Of a stretch of 64,000 nt of DNA, positions 1-9,069 are shown in pieces; the stretch's first letter is position 1, and each line of letters starts with the position of its first letter. The position numbers and the translations under genes were made by a program. The notes beneath the pieces are model-generated. The model did not search any database. It saw nothing but the letters and a program-made list of their open reading frames with translations, and was not told the origin of the DNA. Source of the DNA: Bradyrhizobium betae (GTDB lineage Bacteria; Pseudomonadota; Alphaproteobacteria; Rhizobiales; Xanthobacteraceae); assembly GCF_008932115.1 (NCBI RefSeq), contig NZ_CP044543.1, positions 5,524,501 to 5,588,500 on the forward strand. The letters run 5' to 3'.

Positions 1-136
1 GAAGGTCCTGTCTATCACGACAGCAGTTTCGTGTCGCCTTCTGGCCCAACGCGGAAATCCTGCGACCTCCGGTTTCGCGCCGCTATCGAGCAGCATAGCG
101 GACGTCAACGGCGCCCCCAATTTATGAGTGCAAGCC

Positions 137-1399
137 CTAACGCGCATTTGCCGGCGCGTTGACCGGCCAGAGGTCGGCGCGCCAGAGCACCGCAATCGCG
201 ACCATCGCGATGAAGCCCGCGACGGCATAAAGCGAACCTGTCGCGGAATAGCCAATGATGTCGATCAGGCTGCCGGCGGGGAGTAATCCCAGCGGCAGGC
301 CGTAGATCACCATCATGCGGACACCCATGACGCGGCCGCGCAGATGTGCGCTCGCTGTGCGCATCAGGATCACGGCGGCCGAGATCATCGACATGCTCTG
401 GGCCACGCCGGCGAGAACGAGGCAGGCCATTGCCACCGGCATGGTCCGGATCTCGACGAATACGAGGAGCAAGATGTACCAGGCCAGCGTGGCGCCGATC
501 AGTAGCCGGGCAATGCGCACTCCGCTGACCAGGCTGAGGGTGATCGAGCCGATCAGCGAGCCGACGGCGAAACTGGCGGAGAGATAACCGAGGCCGGTCT
601 GGTCGGTCTGGAAGATCTCGCGCGCGATGTAGGGCAACAGTCCGCTGGTGAAGGGAAATGCGGTGAGGTTGGCGAGGAAAGCGACGCAAAGCGCTGCGCC
701 CATGGCCGGCCCGCTCCAGGCATAGACGATCCCTTCCTTGAGCTCGCCGAGCAATCGCGAGATCGCGTGGCTGTTGGCCGGAAGATCGGATGTGGTGACG
801 GTCCGCTTGGGCCGGGTCAGGCAGGACATGAGAATCGCGGCCGCGAGGTAGAGGCTCGCGACCGCCGCATAGACCAGCCCGATGCCGAGCACGGCAAACA
901 GTCCGGCTCCCGTCAGCGCGCCGGCAATGCGCGCGCTATCCTGGGTCGTGCGTGACAGGCCGATCGCACCCACGAGCTGCTCGGCCGGCATGATGTCGGC
1001 GAGCAATGCGCTGCGAAGGCCGAGATCCGAGGAACGGATCAGGCCCATGATCGTCACGATGATCATGACGTTGAGCGGAGCGAGGTGACCGGTCAGCGCC
1101 AGCACCATGATGGTCGAGGCGAGCACCGCATAGACAAGGCGCATCATGACCAGAAGATCGCGATGACCGATGCGGTCGCCGATCATGCCGAGCACCGGTG
1201 CGACGAGCGTTCCGACGTACTGGAGCGAGGCAAGCACACTCAGCAGCAGCACCGAGCCGGTCTCGACCAGGATGTACCAGCCGAGCACCAGCGTCTCGAT
1301 CTCGAACGCCCAGGAGGTGAGGAGGTCGGATGGCCACTGGAAACGATAGTTGCGGATGCGGAATGGCGCGAGCGCCGAAGGCCGTGCGGCTGCGTTCAC
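137..1399 (-). CDS. MFS permease, 12-TM exporter type
   Basis: The 420-residue product is hydrophobic throughout and fits a 12-helix major facilitator. A motif-A-like loop lies between helices 2 and 3 at residues 71-80 (GMIGDRIGHR). The N-terminus (APFRIRNYRFQW) is typical of the MFS_3/EntS-like branch of small-molecule and siderophore exporters. The start is a GTG without a clear Shine-Dalgarno sequence; it is kept because the family's conserved N-terminal motif begins about ten residues later. The gene is co-oriented with hemD and about 120 bp downstream of it, so the two may share a transcript. The substrate cannot be told from the sequence. Confidence 0.85.
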   Translation of the reverse strand: MNAAARPSALAPFRIRNYRFQWPSDLLTSWAFEIETLVLGWYILVETGSVLLLSVLASLQYVGTLVAPVLGMIGDRIGHRDLLVMMRLVYAVLASTIMVLALTGHLAPLNVMIIVTIMGLIRSSDLGLRSALLADIMPAEQLVGAIGLSRTTQDSARIAGALTGAGLFAVLGIGLVYAAVASLYLAAAILMSCLTRPKRTVTTSDLPANSHAISRLLGELKEGIVYAWSGPAMGAALCVAFLANLTAFPFTSGLLPYIAREIFQTDQTGLGYLSASFAVGSLIGSITLSLVSGVRIARLLIGATLAWYILLLVFVEIRTMPVAMACLVLAGVAQSMSMISAAVILMRTASAHLRGRVMGVRMMVIYGLPLGLLPAGSLIDIIGYSATGSLYAVAGFIAMVAIAVLWRADLWPVNAPANAR

Positions 1400-1522
1400 A
1401 GCGCGATGACTCGTATCACGGCGATTCCCTTGCCCCAGTTGTTTCTTGTGTCAGTCGGCAACGTATCGCCGGTGATGGTCGTGTCAATTGGAGCTGCCGC
1501 AGGGCGCCCTTGCGCTCCGCGT

Positions 1523-2365
1523 CTACCTGGCCGTGGTTCCCGGCTTCCGTTCCGCCAGCGCCGCTGCCATGGCCGAGATCAGCGGACGCATGAAATAGGC
1601 CTCGTCCGCCGGCGAGACGTCGGTGCGCAAGCCATGCGCGGCGAGTTCGCCTGAGACCGCCGGGCCCACCGAGGCGATCAGAGTCCGATCCAGACCTGCG
1701 CGCAACTTCGCCTCGCTGCCATGCGCCTTCGCGGCCTCGATCAGCCGGCGGACCTGGCCGAGATTGGTCAGCGCGATGGCATCGATGCGACCCTGCGCCA
1801 TCTCGTCGATGGCGGTGATGATGTTGGCGTCGGCCGCCTTGGAATCGTAGACATAGGGCTGCACGCTGTCGACATCGGCGCCTTGCGAGGCCAGCGCGGC
1901 GGTCAGCGCGCCGTGGTCCTTGTCCGGATAGAGCTGCAGGCCGATGCGCCGTCCCTTCAGGTCGAGCTTGCCCAGCATGTCGATCACGCCCTCGGTGGTC
2001 GGCTTCTCCGTGGTCTGCTGCGCCTCGAGGCCGACCTCGCGCAGCGCCTTGCCGGGCTTCGGTCCGCGAGTGAATGTTCGCGATTTGGCGAGCGCTGCCA
2101 CGAGTGCCTGGTCGAGCCCGCGGGCGACGGCGAGCTTCATGATCCGCCGCAGGCCTTCGCCGGTCATCAGCACGAGGTCGTCGAAGGGGTTGTCGATGGC
2201 GCGGCGGATCCAGGCCTCGACCGGGGCGGGGTCCGGCGTGTCGTGGATGGTGAACATCGGGCATTGCACGACATCGGCGCCTTGCTCGGCCAGGAGCTTC
2301 GAAAACTGCGCTTCCTCGCGCGTTTCCAGGATCAGGATGCGGGTGCCGTTCAAGCGGTCGGCCAT
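1523..2365 (-). CDS. hemD: Uroporphyrinogen-III synthase
   Basis: The 280-residue product fits the HemD fold: an N-terminal domain opening with RILILETREEAQFSKLL, the 'FDDLVLMTGEGLRRI' region, a hinge, and a second domain with 'IDAIALTNLGQVRRLI' and 'IASVGPAVSGELAAHGL'. HemD closes and rearranges hydroxymethylbilane to uroporphyrinogen III in tetrapyrrole synthesis. The ATG is preceded by GGAG seven bases upstream. No other hem gene is adjacent, so this may be a stand-alone or second copy rather than a hemC-linked one. The gene is divergent from purU across a 174-bp gap that should hold both promoters. Confidence 0.88.
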   Translation of the reverse strand: MADRLNGTRILILETREEAQFSKLLAEQGADVVQCPMFTIHDTPDPAPVEAWIRRAIDNPFDDLVLMTGEGLRRIMKLAVARGLDQALVAALAKSRTFTRGPKPGKALREVGLEAQQTTEKPTTEGVIDMLGKLDLKGRRIGLQLYPDKDHGALTAALASQGADVDSVQPYVYDSKAADANIITAIDEMAQGRIDAIALTNLGQVRRLIEAAKAHGSEAKLRAGLDRTLIASVGPAVSGELAAHGLRTDVSPADEAYFMRPLISAMAAALAERKPGTTAR

Positions 2366-2539
2366 GGGCGTCTCCGGTCAGTCAATCGCAATGGTCCGTT
2401 CATCCTCACCCTACGCACTACGGTGAAGCAAGTCTTTGGATTGGCGCAAGGGCGGCGTCGGTGATAGAGCAGAGCGCAAATCGCGGTGTTTCGCGAGCCT
2501 CTGCCCAAACCTTCGTCAAGAGCCATTTCTTAGAAGACC

Positions 2540-3403
2540 ATGCCCGATCATCAATATGTCCTGACCCTGTCCTGCCCGGATCGCCCCGGCATCGTCTCGG
2601 CGGTGTCGACCTTCCTGGCCCATAACGGGCAGAACATCCTCGACGCCCAGCAGTTCGACGACACCGAGACCAACAAGTTCTTCATGCGGGTGGTGTTCGC
2701 CGCAGCGGATCTTGCCGTGGAACTTTCGGCGCTGCAGACCGGATTTGCCGCGATTGCCGAGCGCTTCGGCATGGAGTGGCAGATGCGGGACCGCGCCGCG
2801 CATCGCAAGGTGATGCTGCTGGTGTCGAAGTCCGACCACTGCCTGGTCGACATCCTCTATCGCTGGCGCACGGGCGAGTTGCCGATGACGCTGGCCGCGA
2901 TCGTCTCCAACCATCCGCGTGACGTCTATGACGGACTCGATTTCGGCAGCATCCCGTTCCATTATTTGCCCGTTACCAAGGAGACCAAGCGCGAGCAGGA
3001 GGGGCAAATTCTCGATCTCGTCGCCAGGACCGGGACCGATCTGGTCGTGCTCGCTCGCTACATGCAGATCCTGTCGGACGATCTCTCGGCAAAGCTGTCG
3101 GGGCGTTGCATCAACATCCACCATTCGTTCCTGCCGGGCTTCAAGGGCGCAAAGCCCTATCACCAGGCCCACGAGCGCGGCGTCAAGCTGATCGGCGCCA
3201 CCGCGCATTACGTCACGCGCGATCTCGACGAGGGTCCGATCATCGACCAGGACGTCGAGCGTATCAGCCATCGCGACACGCCCGAGGACCTCGTGCGCAA
3301 AGGCCGCGACATCGAGCGCCGTGTGCTTGCCCGCGCGATCCGCTATCATCTGGATGATCGCGTCATTCTCAATGGCCGCAAGACTGTGGTGTTTATGGAT
3401 TAA
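2540..3403 (+). CDS. purU: Formyltetrahydrofolate deformylase
   Basis: The 287-residue product has an N-terminal ACT domain ([19 protein letters not shown], residues about 8-26) followed by a formyltransferase-fold hydrolase domain. The catalytic region is visible as '[17 protein letters not shown]' and '[12 protein letters not shown]', which carry the conserved His and Asp. The enzyme hydrolyses 10-formyl-THF to formate and THF, balancing one-carbon pools and supplying formate for PurT. Length is normal for PurU. An A/G-rich stretch precedes the ATG. An inverted-repeat element starts a few bases after the stop codon. Confidence 0.96.
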   Translation: MPDHQYVLTLSCPDRPGIVSAVSTFLAHNGQNILDAQQFDDTETNKFFMRVVFAAADLAVELSALQTGFAAIAERFGMEWQMRDRAAHRKVMLLVSKSDHCLVDILYRWRTGELPMTLAAIVSNHPRDVYDGLDFGSIPFHYLPVTKETKREQEGQILDLVARTGTDLVVLARYMQILSDDLSAKLSGRCINIHHSFLPGFKGAKPYHQAHERGVKLIGATAHYVTRDLDEGPIIDQDVERISHRDTPEDLVRKGRDIERRVLARAIRYHLDDRVILNGRKTVVFMD

Positions 3404-3410
3404 TGTGTCT

Positions 3411-3546
3411 TCACCTTGCCCCCCTTGCGGGAGAGGTCGGATTGCGCAGCAATCCGGGTGAGGGGGACTCTCCACGGGCCTAACTGTCACCGACCCTGCG
3501 GAGACTCCCCCTCACCCCAACCCTCTCCCGCAAGCGGGGCGAGGGA
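3411..3546. repeat. Dispersed palindromic repeat, family A, copy 1
   Basis: This is a long imperfect inverted repeat between purU and the lipoprotein gene. The left arm contains TTGCGGGAGAGG...GGGTGAGGGGGA and the right arm TCCCCCTCACCCC...CCTCTCCCGCAAGCGG. Transcribed from either strand it would fold into a long hairpin, and it could end both converging transcripts. A second copy with the same core lies at about 58740-58892. Confidence 0.85.
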
Positions 3547-3556
3547 GTGCGCCGCA

Positions 3557-3841
3557 TCAACGTACCGCGGTCCCCGACGTCGATCCCGTCGCGCCTTTCT
3601 GCGCCTGCTCTTCCTTCTCGCGATCCGCCGCCGGCATCAACCGCTTGCGTTCGCGCTCTTTCATGTAGGCATCGTATTGCGGCGTGCCCGGTCGTGGCGG
3701 AGCGTCGGCTGGCAGGCCGCCGACCCATTGCGGGACGTAGTCGCCCATGCCGGCCGAGAGCTTTTCGTTGACGGTGCCGCAGCCGGACAGCCCCGCGGCG
3801 AGCGCTGCGAGAACCAGAAGGGGGCGGAAGGGCTTGGGCAT
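3557..3841 (-). CDS. Small lipoprotein of unknown function
   Basis: The 94-residue product has a lipoprotein signal: a basic start (MPKPFR), a hydrophobic core and the lipobox LSGC with the modified Cys at residue 21. The mature part is short, charged and low-complexity, rich in Pro, Glu, Lys and Arg, with 'PPRPGTPQYDAYMKERERKR'. No enzyme domain is visible. It is probably anchored in the inner or outer membrane. The gene is convergent with purU; its promoter must lie in the AT-rich gap to the right. It probably belongs to the small uncharacterised lipoproteins found in Bradyrhizobium-type genomes. Confidence 0.75.
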   Translation of the reverse strand: MPKPFRPLLVLAALAAGLSGCGTVNEKLSAGMGDYVPQWVGGLPADAPPRPGTPQYDAYMKERERKRLMPAADREKEEQAQKGATGSTSGTAVR

Positions 3842-3927
3842 TGTGTGAGCGAGTTCGGTCGTTGGACGCCAGTCAGTCTGGCGCCGGGAGAGTAGCCTTC
3901 AACAAGGTAAAATAGACTTATTCGAGG

Positions 3928-3945
3928 TAGGTAATTAATTACCTA
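3928..3945. promoter_or_regulatory. Perfect 18-bp palindrome, candidate operator
   Basis: TAGGTAATTAATTACCTA is a perfect dyad in an AT-rich stretch of an otherwise GC-rich window, about 87 bp upstream of the lipoprotein start. Its size and symmetry suit a dimeric TetR- or MarR-type regulator. No regulator gene is adjacent, so the protein that binds it is unknown. Confidence 0.5.
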
Positions 3946-4085
3946 TTGGCGGCTGGCCATGGCCTCGACGATGTCCGAATCCTGCAAAAGAAAAACGAAA
4001 TCCTCCATCCACCCAGCCGGTCGCGTTTCTAGACTACGGTGCCGGCTCGCGGCAAATTGGCTTGGCCGATGGAGGGGCTTTTTCG

Positions 4086-4123
4086 TTGACAGGTCCATTT
4101 TATTTGTACAATCGTACAAATAA
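4086..4123 (+). promoter_or_regulatory. Candidate sigma-70 promoter overlapped by a 10-bp inverted repeat
   Basis: TTGACA (4086-4091) and TACAAT (4107-4112) are separated by 15 bp. Across the -10 element lies a perfect inverted repeat, TTATTTGTAC (4100-4109) and GTACAAATAA (4114-4123), with a 4-bp spacer. This arrangement suits repression of the downstream liv operon, whose first ATG is about 250 bp away. The remainder of the 3842-4370 gap holds the 18-bp palindrome listed separately and no gene I can support. Confidence 0.5.
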
Positions 4124-4370
4124 GCGCGGCCAGGATCGGTGGCTCGGGTTACTCCGTCGTAACCGCGTTCATCGCTCCCGCTGTCGCAACCGGAACGCTC
4201 GGATTGCGCCGAATGGTCGCCAAACGTCCGATTGACAATGAGGGCGCGGAAGACGCCATGTGGCGCGCGACATCACTCGCGCGTGCGCTAAGATGAGGCC
4301 AAGGATCGGCAAGGATCGGGCACTCGGTCCGGCGCGCAAGAGATCAGGAATTAAGGGGAGGGATAGTCTG

Positions 4371-5546
4371 ATGTTCGAACGCAAACAGTTTTCTTGGGCT
4401 GCGATGGCGGCCATCGCTGGCCTCGCGGCCGTCGCGCCTGTAAAGGCCGAGGACACCGTCAAGGTCGGCCTCATCCTGCCGATGACCGGCGGCCAGGCCT
4501 CGACCGGCAAGCAGATCGAGAACGCGATCAAGCTCTACATGCAGCAGAAGGGCGACACCGTCGCCGGCAAGAAGATCGAGATCATCCTCAAGGACGATGC
4601 TGCGATTCCCGACAAGACCAAGACCGCTGCGCAGGAGTTGATCGTCAACGACAAGGTCAGCTTCATCGCCGGCTTCGGCGTGACGCCGGCTGCGCTTGCC
4701 GCCGCGCCGCTCGCGACGCAGGCCAAGATCCCGGAAGTCGTGATGGCGGCCGGCACCTCCATCATCACCGAGCGCTCGCCCTATATCGTGCGCACCAGCT
4801 TCACGCTGGCGCAGTCGTCGACCATCATCGGCGACTGGGCGGTCAAGAACGGCATCAAGAAGGTCGCGACGCTGACCTCTGACTATGCGCCGGGCAATGA
4901 CGCGCTCAACTTCTTCAAGGAGCACTTCACCGCCGGCGGCGGCGAGGTGGTCGAGGAGGTCAAGACGCCGCTCGCCAACCCCGATTTCGCGCCGTTCCTC
5001 CAGCGCATGAAGGACGCCAAGCCCGATGCGATCTTCGTGTTCGTTCCGGCCGGCCAGGGCGGCAACTTCATGAAGCAATATGCCGAGCGCGGCCTCGACA
5101 AGGCCGGCATCAAGGTGATCGGGCCGGGCGACGTCACCGACGACGATCTGCTCAACAACATGGGCGACGCCGTGCTCGGCACGGTCACTGCGCATCTCTA
5201 TTCCGCGGCGCATCCCTCGCAGATGAACAAGGATTTCGTCGCGGCCTACAAGAAGGCCTACGGCAACCGTCCGGGCTTCATGGCGGTGAGCGGCTATGAC
5301 GGCATCCACCTGATCTACGAGGCGCTGAAGAAGACGGGTGGTGACACCGACGGCACCAAGCTGGTCGAAGCCATGAAGGGCCAGAAGTGGGAAAGCCCGC
5401 GCGGCCCGATCTCGATTGATCCCGAGACCCGCGACATCGTGCAGAACATCTACATCCGCAAGGTCGAAAAGGTCGACGGCGAGCTCTACAACGTCGAGTT
5501 CGCGACCTTCGAGGCCGTCAAGGATCTCGGCAAGACCAAGAAGTGA
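4371..5546 (+). CDS. ABC transporter substrate-binding protein, branched-chain amino-acid type
   Basis: The 391-residue product is a periplasmic binding protein of the Peripla_BP_6 (LivJ/LivK-like) family. It has a Sec signal peptide (MFERKQFSWAAMAAIAGLAA, cleavage probably after VKA at residue 26), then 'VKVGLILPMTGGQASTGKQ', the standard opening of lobe 1. The ATG at 4371 is chosen over an upstream in-frame start because it follows AAGGGGAGGG and places the signal peptide first. It leads the operon with livHMGF. The ligand could be a branched-chain amino acid, another amino acid, an amide or an aromatic acid; the sequence does not decide. Confidence 0.93.
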   Translation: MFERKQFSWAAMAAIAGLAAVAPVKAEDTVKVGLILPMTGGQASTGKQIENAIKLYMQQKGDTVAGKKIEIILKDDAAIPDKTKTAAQELIVNDKVSFIAGFGVTPAALAAAPLATQAKIPEVVMAAGTSIITERSPYIVRTSFTLAQSSTIIGDWAVKNGIKKVATLTSDYAPGNDALNFFKEHFTAGGGEVVEEVKTPLANPDFAPFLQRMKDAKPDAIFVFVPAGQGGNFMKQYAERGLDKAGIKVIGPGDVTDDDLLNNMGDAVLGTVTAHLYSAAHPSQMNKDFVAAYKKAYGNRPGFMAVSGYDGIHLIYEALKKTGGDTDGTKLVEAMKGQKWESPRGPISIDPETRDIVQNIYIRKVEKVDGELYNVEFATFEAVKDLGKTKK

Positions 5547-5559
5547 CGCGCGAAAGCGC

Positions 5560-5652
5560 GTCATCCCGGGGCGCGCATTAGCGTGAACCCGGGATCTCGA
5601 AGTGATTGAAGCGAGATTCCGGGTTCAGCGCTACGCGCTGGCCCGGAATAAC
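5560..5652. repeat. Dispersed palindromic repeat, family B, copy 1
   Basis: GTCATCCCGGGGCGCG ... GAACCCGGGATCTCG ... CGAGATTCCGGGTTC ... GGCCCGGAATAAC lies between the binding-protein gene and livH. It is two nested hairpins made of related arms. A second copy with the same core arms occurs at 21196-21291. In mRNA it would form a stable structure that could lower livHMGF expression relative to the binding protein. Confidence 0.85.
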
Positions 5653-5681
5653 GAGTGTCTACCAGGAACGATCCACTTTCG

Positions 5682-6551
5682 ATGACCTCGATCCTCACCA
5701 ATTTGTTCGATGGCGTTGCCTACGGCATGCTGCTGTTCGTGCTGGCCTGCGGGCTCGCGGTCACGCTCGGCCTGATGAACTTCGTCAACCTTGCCCACGG
5801 CGCCTTCGCCATGGCCGGCGGCTATGTCTGCATGGTGCTGGTCAACCGGATGGGCTGGCCGTTCTTCGCCGCGCTGCCGCTCGCCTTTGTCTCTTCGGCG
5901 GCGATCGGTATCGTGCTCGAGCGCACGCTCTACCGGCACCTCTACACGCGCAGCCATCTCGACCAGGTGCTGTTCACCATCGGCCTGACGTTCATGTCGG
6001 TGGCGGCGGTGGACTACATCCAGGGCTCCTCGCGGGTCTTCATCAATTTGCCGGCCGCGCTCCAGGGCCAGTTCGACGTGTTCGGCGTCGGCATCGGCCG
6101 CTACCGGCTGATGATCATCGTGATCTGCGGCCTGCTCACCATCGGTCTCCAGATGGTGCTGGCCAAGACCCGCTTCGGCAGCCGCCTGCGCGCCGCGGTC
6201 GACGATCCCCGAGCCGCGAGCGGCCTCGGCATCAACGTGCCGCAGGTGTTCGCCTTCACCTTCGCATTTGGCTGCGGGCTTGCCGGTCTCGGCGGCGCGC
6301 TGAGCGCCGAGGTCCTCGGCCTCGATCCGTACTTCCCGCTGAAATTCATGATCTACTTCCTGATCGTGGTCACCGTCGGCGGCTCCTCCTCGATCACCGG
6401 ACCATTCCTGGCCTCGCTGCTGCTCGGCATCGGCGACGTCGCCGGAAAATACTACGTGCCGAAGATGGGCCCCTTCGTGATCTACACCATGATGATCGTG
6501 ATTCTGATCTGGCGCCCGAACGGCCTGTTCGGCCGCACGGCCGCGCGTTGA
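5682..6551 (+). CDS. livH: Branched-chain amino-acid ABC transporter permease LivH
   Basis: The 289-residue polytopic protein has the LivH signature region 'LGLMNFVNLAHGAFAMAGGY' near residue 30 and the conserved cytoplasmic loop 'RFGSRLRAAVDDPRAASGLGI', which contacts the ATPase. ATG at 5682 (MTSILTNLFDG) is chosen over a GTG nine codons upstream that sits at the edge of the repeat element. LivH pairs with LivM to form the inner-membrane channel. It overlaps no gene, and livM begins 8 bp after its stop. Confidence 0.95.
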   Translation: MTSILTNLFDGVAYGMLLFVLACGLAVTLGLMNFVNLAHGAFAMAGGYVCMVLVNRMGWPFFAALPLAFVSSAAIGIVLERTLYRHLYTRSHLDQVLFTIGLTFMSVAAVDYIQGSSRVFINLPAALQGQFDVFGVGIGRYRLMIIVICGLLTIGLQMVLAKTRFGSRLRAAVDDPRAASGLGINVPQVFAFTFAFGCGLAGLGGALSAEVLGLDPYFPLKFMIYFLIVVTVGGSSSITGPFLASLLLGIGDVAGKYYVPKMGPFVIYTMMIVILIWRPNGLFGRTAAR

Positions 6552-6559
6552 GTTCGCCG

Positions 6560-7588
6560 ATGAACGCTTCGTCCGACGTCGGTTATCACGCCCAGCGCCA
6601 GGCGCGCTGGCACTACGGCGAAGTCGCCTTCTGGCTTGTCGTGCTGGCCTGCGGCTTCGCATTTCCCACCCGCTATCTGATCATGACCGACATCCTGCGG
6701 CTGGCGCTGTTTGCGATGTCGCTCGATCTGATCCTCGGCTATGCCGGCATCGTCTCGCTCGGCCATGCCGCCTTTTTCGGCGTCGGTGCCTATGCTGCGG
6801 GGCTGCTCGCGCTTCACGGCATCATCAACGAGCCCGTGCTCGCGCTGGTCGCCGCAGGCCTTGCCGCCATGGTGCTCGGCTTCGCCACCAGCTTCCTGGT
6901 GATCCGCGGCGTCGACCTGACCCGCCTGATGGTGACGCTCGGCATCGCGCTGCTGCTGGAGGCACTCGCGGAGCGCTTCTCCAGGATCACCGGAGGCACC
7001 GACGGGCTGCAAGGTATCGAGATGCAGCCGATCTTCGGCGAGCTTCCGTTCGACATGTTCGGCAAGACCGGCTTCTTCTATTCGCTGGCCGTGCTGTTCC
7101 TGCTGTTCCTGTTCGCCCGCCGCGTCGTGCACTCGCCATTCGGCCTGTCGCTGCGCGCGATCAAGAACAATCCGCTGCGTGCCGCCGCCATCGGCATTCC
7201 CGTCAACCGCCGCCTGATCGCGATCTACACGCTCGCGGCGTTCTATGCCGGCGTCGCGGGGGCGCTGTTCACCCAGACCACCGCGATCGCCTCGCTCGAC
7301 GTGTTCGCCTTCGAGCGCTCGGCCGACCTGATGCTGGTGCTCGTCATCGGCGGCACCGGCTATCTCTATGGCGGGCTGATCGGCGCGGTGATCTTCCGCA
7401 TGCTGCAGGAATTGTTCTCCACGATCACCCCGCAATACTGGCAGTTCTGGATCGGCCTCGTGCTGGTCGTGATCGTGCTGGTCGGCCGTCAGCGCCTGCA
7501 TCGCTGGGTGCTGTATGTGCCTGGCCTGATCGTCAGGCAGTTTGCCGGGCGCAAGGCCGACGTCGCCGTGCCGGAGAGCGATGCATGA
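6560..7588 (+). CDS. livM: Branched-chain amino-acid ABC transporter permease LivM
   Basis: The 342-residue membrane protein carries the LivM hallmark 'LGYAGIVSLGHAAFFGVGAYAAG' region and the coupling loop 'SPFGLSLRAIKNNPLRAAAIGI'. The open frame continues far upstream, but the ATG at 6560 gives the normal LivM length. It partners LivH in the membrane. Its stop overlaps the livG start in an ATGA arrangement, so translation of the two is probably coupled. Confidence 0.95.
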   Translation: MNASSDVGYHAQRQARWHYGEVAFWLVVLACGFAFPTRYLIMTDILRLALFAMSLDLILGYAGIVSLGHAAFFGVGAYAAGLLALHGIINEPVLALVAAGLAAMVLGFATSFLVIRGVDLTRLMVTLGIALLLEALAERFSRITGGTDGLQGIEMQPIFGELPFDMFGKTGFFYSLAVLFLLFLFARRVVHSPFGLSLRAIKNNPLRAAAIGIPVNRRLIAIYTLAAFYAGVAGALFTQTTAIASLDVFAFERSADLMLVLVIGGTGYLYGGLIGAVIFRMLQELFSTITPQYWQFWIGLVLVVIVLVGRQRLHRWVLYVPGLIVRQFAGRKADVAVPESDA

Positions 7589-8340
7589 CCATCGCGCTCG
7601 AAACCCGGAATCTCGAAAAGCAGTTCGGCGGCCTCCGCGTCACCCGCGATCTCTCCTTGAAGATCGAGCAGGGCGCCCGCCACGCGCTGATCGGCCCGAA
7701 CGGCGCCGGCAAGACCACAGTCATCAATCAGCTCACCGGCGTGCTCAAGCCGAATTCCGGCCGTATCCTGCTCGAAGGTCAGGACATCACCGATCTTGCC
7801 GTGCACAAGCGCGTTCTGCGCGGCCTGTCGCGTACCTTCCAGATCAACCAGCTCTATCCCGACCTCACCCCGCTGGAAACCATCGGCCTTGCCGTCTCCG
7901 AGCGCCTCGGCCATGGCGGCGACTGGTGGCGTCGGATGGGCACGCGGAGCGACGTCAATGGCGAGATCGCCGACCTTCTGGCGCGCTTCCACCTGCTCGA
8001 CGTCATGAACGAGGAGACCGTGACGCTGCCTTACGGCAAGCAGCGCCTGCTCGAGATCGCGGTCGCGATCGCGGCCAAGCCGCGCGTGCTGCTGCTTGAC
8101 GAGCCCGCCGCCGGCGTGCCCGAGAGCGAGCGCCACGACATTCTCGCCGTCGTAGGCAGCCTGCCGCGCGACGTCACGGTGCTGCTGATCGAGCACGACA
8201 TGGACCTCGTATTCTCGTTCGCCGACCGCATCTCGGTGCTGGTCTCGGGTGGGCTGCTCACGGAAGGTCCGCCAGACCAGGTCGCGCGCGATCCGCAGGT
8301 CAAGGCCGTCTACCTCGGCGAGGAGGCGGTCAATGTCTGA
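7585..8340 (+). CDS. livG: Branched-chain amino-acid ABC transporter ATPase LivG
   Basis: The 251-residue ATPase has Walker A GPNGAGKTT at residues 37-45, the signature region LPYGKQRLLEIA, Walker B VLLLDEPAAGV and the switch His in LIEHDMDLVF. 'LSRTFQINQLYPDLTPLETI' is the LivG-type Q-loop segment. It overlaps livM by 4 bp and livF by 8 bp. The signature has Lys where many homologues have Glu, Gln or Asp, which is probably harmless. Confidence 0.95.
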   Translation: MTIALETRNLEKQFGGLRVTRDLSLKIEQGARHALIGPNGAGKTTVINQLTGVLKPNSGRILLEGQDITDLAVHKRVLRGLSRTFQINQLYPDLTPLETIGLAVSERLGHGGDWWRRMGTRSDVNGEIADLLARFHLLDVMNEETVTLPYGKQRLLEIAVAIAAKPRVLLLDEPAAGVPESERHDILAVVGSLPRDVTVLLIEHDMDLVFSFADRISVLVSGGLLTEGPPDQVARDPQVKAVYLGEEAVNV

Positions 8341-9049
8341 CCTGCTCGTGCTCGACTCGCTTCGTGCCGGCTACGGCGAGGCGGTGGTGCTGCCCAACAT
8401 GTCCCTGCGCCTCGCCGAGGGGCAGGTGCTGGCGCTGCTGGGGCGCAACGGCACCGGCAAGACCACGCTGATCAACTCCATCGTCGGCGTCACCCGTCGC
8501 TTCTCCGGTACCGTCGCGCTCGCCGGCAGCGACGTCACCACTTTGCGACCCGACCAGCGCGCCCGCGCCGGTATCGGCTGGGTGCCGCAGGAGCGCAATA
8601 TCTTCCGCTCGCTCACGGTGGAAGAGAACATGACCGCGGTCGCGCAGCCCGGTCCCTGGACGGTCGAGAAGGTCTACGAGATGTTCCCGCGGCTGAAGGA
8701 GCGGCGGAGCAATTTTGGCAACCAGCTGTCCGGCGGCGAGCAGCAGATGCTGGCGATCGGCCGCGCGCTGACCCTCAACCCGAAGGTCCTGCTGCTGGAC
8801 GAGCCGACCGAGGGGCTGGCCCCCATCATCGTCGAGGAGCTTCTGAAGGCGATCGGCGCGATAACCCGGGCGGGGGGCATCTGCTCCATCATCGTCGAGC
8901 AGAATGCCCAAAAGATTCTGGGGCTCGCCGACCGCGTTGTGATATTGGAGCGCGGAACGATCGTCCACGACGCCCCAAGCGCCGCGCTGAAGGCCGACCC
9001 GTCGGTCCTGGAGCGTCACCTCGGTGTTGCAGGGGCGGCGGCCCACTAG
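8333..9049 (+). CDS. livF: Branched-chain amino-acid ABC transporter ATPase LivF
   Basis: The 238-residue ATPase has Walker A GRNGTGKTT, the LivF-type Q-loop segment GWVPQERNIFRSLTVEENM, signature LSGGEQQMLAIGRAL and Walker B VLLLDEPTEGLAP. It forms the nucleotide-binding heterodimer with LivG. The ATG at 8333 overlaps the end of livG; an upstream in-frame start would overlap livG by nearly 100 bp and is rejected. The gene is followed after 20 bp by the methyltransferase gene, which is probably in the same transcript. Confidence 0.95.
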   Translation: MSDLLVLDSLRAGYGEAVVLPNMSLRLAEGQVLALLGRNGTGKTTLINSIVGVTRRFSGTVALAGSDVTTLRPDQRARAGIGWVPQERNIFRSLTVEENMTAVAQPGPWTVEKVYEMFPRLKERRSNFGNQLSGGEQQMLAIGRALTLNPKVLLLDEPTEGLAPIIVEELLKAIGAITRAGGICSIIVEQNAQKILGLADRVVILERGTIVHDAPSAALKADPSVLERHLGVAGAAAH

Positions 9050-9069
9050 AATTTCGGGAGAAACAAGAA

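Noticed and set aside
5655..5681. Earlier GTG start for livH
   Set aside because: It is at the edge of the repeat element without a Shine-Dalgarno, and the family N-terminus begins at 5682.
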